The notes under the pieces were generated by a model. The model had not been told where the DNA came from. It did not search any database and saw only the letters and a program-made list of their open reading frames with translations. From positions 1-7,392 of the forward strand of contig JAGHDT010000136.1 of assembly GCA_021159805.1 (NCBI GenBank): 7,392 nt of DNA, read 5' to 3'. Made by a program: the position numbers and the translations under genes. This DNA comes from Anaerolineae bacterium. Lineage in GTDB: Bacteria; Chloroflexota; Anaerolineae; B4-G1; SLSP01. Below are positions 6,650-7,392 of the stretch, piece after piece. The stretch's first letter is position 1. The number at the start of each line of letters is the position of its first letter.

Positions 6650-6852
6650 CTGCTCGTCCAAACACGGCATTGCAGCAAGCCGGGAAGCCGAATCCTGCCA
6701 CAAGGCAGCCCAATTCACACAGAATAACTGAGCCTGACTGGAAGACAACCCCGCAGCCGCAGTCGGACGCATCTCAGAGTGGGGGCAAATACCCAGAATG
6801 AGCCCATCGGCAGAGCGTCTGAGTGCCCCTAGCCCATTCCGAGACCTGCCGC
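6650..6852. other. Non-coding stretch between the partial gene and the NifU-like leader
   Basis: No convincing reading frame lies here. Plus-strand frames across it have no Shine-Dalgarno support or recognisable protein. Apart from the weak promoter candidate at 6721-6748, only a widely spaced GGGGCA/TGCCCC pair (6782-6787, 6824-6829) stands out. That pair could close a loose stem after the upstream gene, but no T-run follows it. Confidence 0.5.
6721..6748 (-). promoter_or_regulatory. Weak candidate sigma-70-type promoter for NifU-like gene
   Basis: On the minus strand TTGTCT (6748-6743) and TATTCT (6726-6721) are separated by 16 nt; each matches consensus at four of six positions. It would start a leader of about 120 nt that contains the 6619-6649 hairpin. 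A match this weak is expected by chance fairly often. Confidence 0.2.
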
Positions 6853-7392
6853 CTAGCGGTCATATCGCGCAGATTCATAGCTGCCTTTTGTCCCTGAAGT
6901 GAAATACGTCCTCAGGGGAAGGGCCGCCCCCACCGTCTCAACTGCGGTGGTATCAGTCCCCCAGATCAACCATATCGTATCTGCCCGCCGGTAGAGGAAC
7001 ACCGATCCCTGCCCGCCGGACCACCATCGCCCGCGCGGCAGGGATGCCGGGGCCGTAGTATCGCGGATTAGCCCGGGAACTAGAGCGCGCGGCAGCACCT
7101 CGACCAAATCCGCGTAGAACCGCACCGCGGCGGATGGATCATCCCACACAATCTGCCAGGCCGACAGCGCACCCTCGTCGGGCCCCTGCCACACCTGCAG
7201 CAAGTCACCGCCCCAATCCACAGCAACATCCTCGCCTGCCATGCCTTTGCTCCACTCCGAAAGCACAATCTCGATGAATGCTTGCCCCAGCGTCTCCGTA
7301 GCTGTGAGGATCCAATCTCCTCCAAGGCCCACATCGAGCGGAACGAACACAACCGGCTCCTCAGAACCTACATAGCGCGCGTGATCCAAGAG
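6853..7392 (-). CDS. C-terminal part of uncharacterised, probably exported protein
   Basis: The frame is open from the right edge to a TAG at 6855-6853, giving 179 visible residues. The N-terminus is outside the window. A TTG at 7389 could be read as a start, but no Shine-Dalgarno site can be seen before it and it is probably an internal leucine. The visible part has ETLGQAFIEIVLSEW (about 33-47), then VDWGGDLLQVWQG (about 58-70), AWQIVWDDPSAAVRFYADL (about 79-97), and RWWSGGQGSVFLYRRADTIWLIWG (about 122-145). That order, a helix, a GWGGD-like strand, VW-WDxxxxAxxF, then a final hydrophobic strand, resembles the tail of large secreted hypothetical proteins I recall from Chloroflexota and haloarchaea (Hvo_1808-like). 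Some of those carry a zinc-peptidase-like HExxH region upstream. The assignment is tentative and no function can be given. Confidence 0.7.
   Translation of the reverse strand, partial: LLDHARYVGSEEPVVFVPLDVGLGGDWILTATETLGQAFIEIVLSEWSKGMAGEDVAVDWGGDLLQVWQGPDEGALSAWQIVWDDPSAAVRFYADLVEVLPRALVPGLIRDTTAPASLPRGRWWSGGQGSVFLYRRADTIWLIWGTDTTAVETVGAALPLRTYFTSGTKGSYESARYDR

Noticed and set aside
6356..6801. Plus-strand frames over the NifU-like gene (6356-6727, 6442-6801)
   Set aside because: They are antisense to the NifU-like domain and extend into non-coding sequence, with no recognisable protein features.
1..7392. A CRISPR array, tRNA or rRNA gene, insertion sequence, phage defence operon or toxin-antitoxin pair
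   Set aside because: No regular repeat-spacer pattern, cloverleaf-like sequence, transposase motif or defence-family motif was seen on either strand. The coding content is housekeeping-like plus secreted proteins.

Overview
The window is bacterial, GC-rich (an impression, not counted) and compactly coded. Every gene I can support lies on the minus strand. Starts are mostly preceded by strong AGGAGG-type Shine-Dalgarno sites. The gene mix suggests a free-living anaerobic or thermophilic bacterium, most plausibly Chloroflexota (Anaerolineae-like): a secreted DUF5107 protein, a PreP-like M16C peptidase, a COG2316-type HD hydrolase, a SanA-like DUF218 protein and a secreted protein tail with a GWGGD-type module. 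That assignment is inference from recalled family distributions. No phylogenetic marker is present.

Layout in transcription order, right to left: (1) 7392-6853, the C-terminal part of an uncharacterised, probably exported protein whose start lies outside the window. (2) 6852-6595, non-coding, with a weak candidate promoter and a strong GC-rich hairpin. (3) 6594-6352, a small stand-alone NifU C-terminal-domain protein with a GTG start. (4) 6351-6103, non-coding, with a repeat-like block of related direct and inverted segments and a perfect GTGATA-N5-TATCAC dyad. (5) 6102-5386, a SanA-like membrane-anchored DUF218 protein. (6) 5381-2469, a complete M16C metallopeptidase only 4 nt downstream. 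(7) 2424-1846, an HD-superfamily hydrolase 44 nt downstream. (8) 1845-1760, an intergenic stretch with a 20-bp dyad and a perfect 16-bp inverted repeat directly before the Shine-Dalgarno site of (9) 1759-1, a secreted DUF5107 protein that runs off the left edge.

Genes 5-7 look like one transcription unit: coupled translation of sanA-like and M16C, then a short gap to HD. The DUF5107 gene may be read through from them or have its own regulated start, because the hairpin and dyad sit exactly in its leader. Peptide degradation, envelope and metal-dependent hydrolase functions do not combine into an obvious known pathway.

I found no CRISPR array, tRNA, rRNA, transposase, phage gene or toxin-antitoxin pair, and no convincing new system. 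The most interesting parts are the intergenic dyads and hairpins and the repeat-like block.
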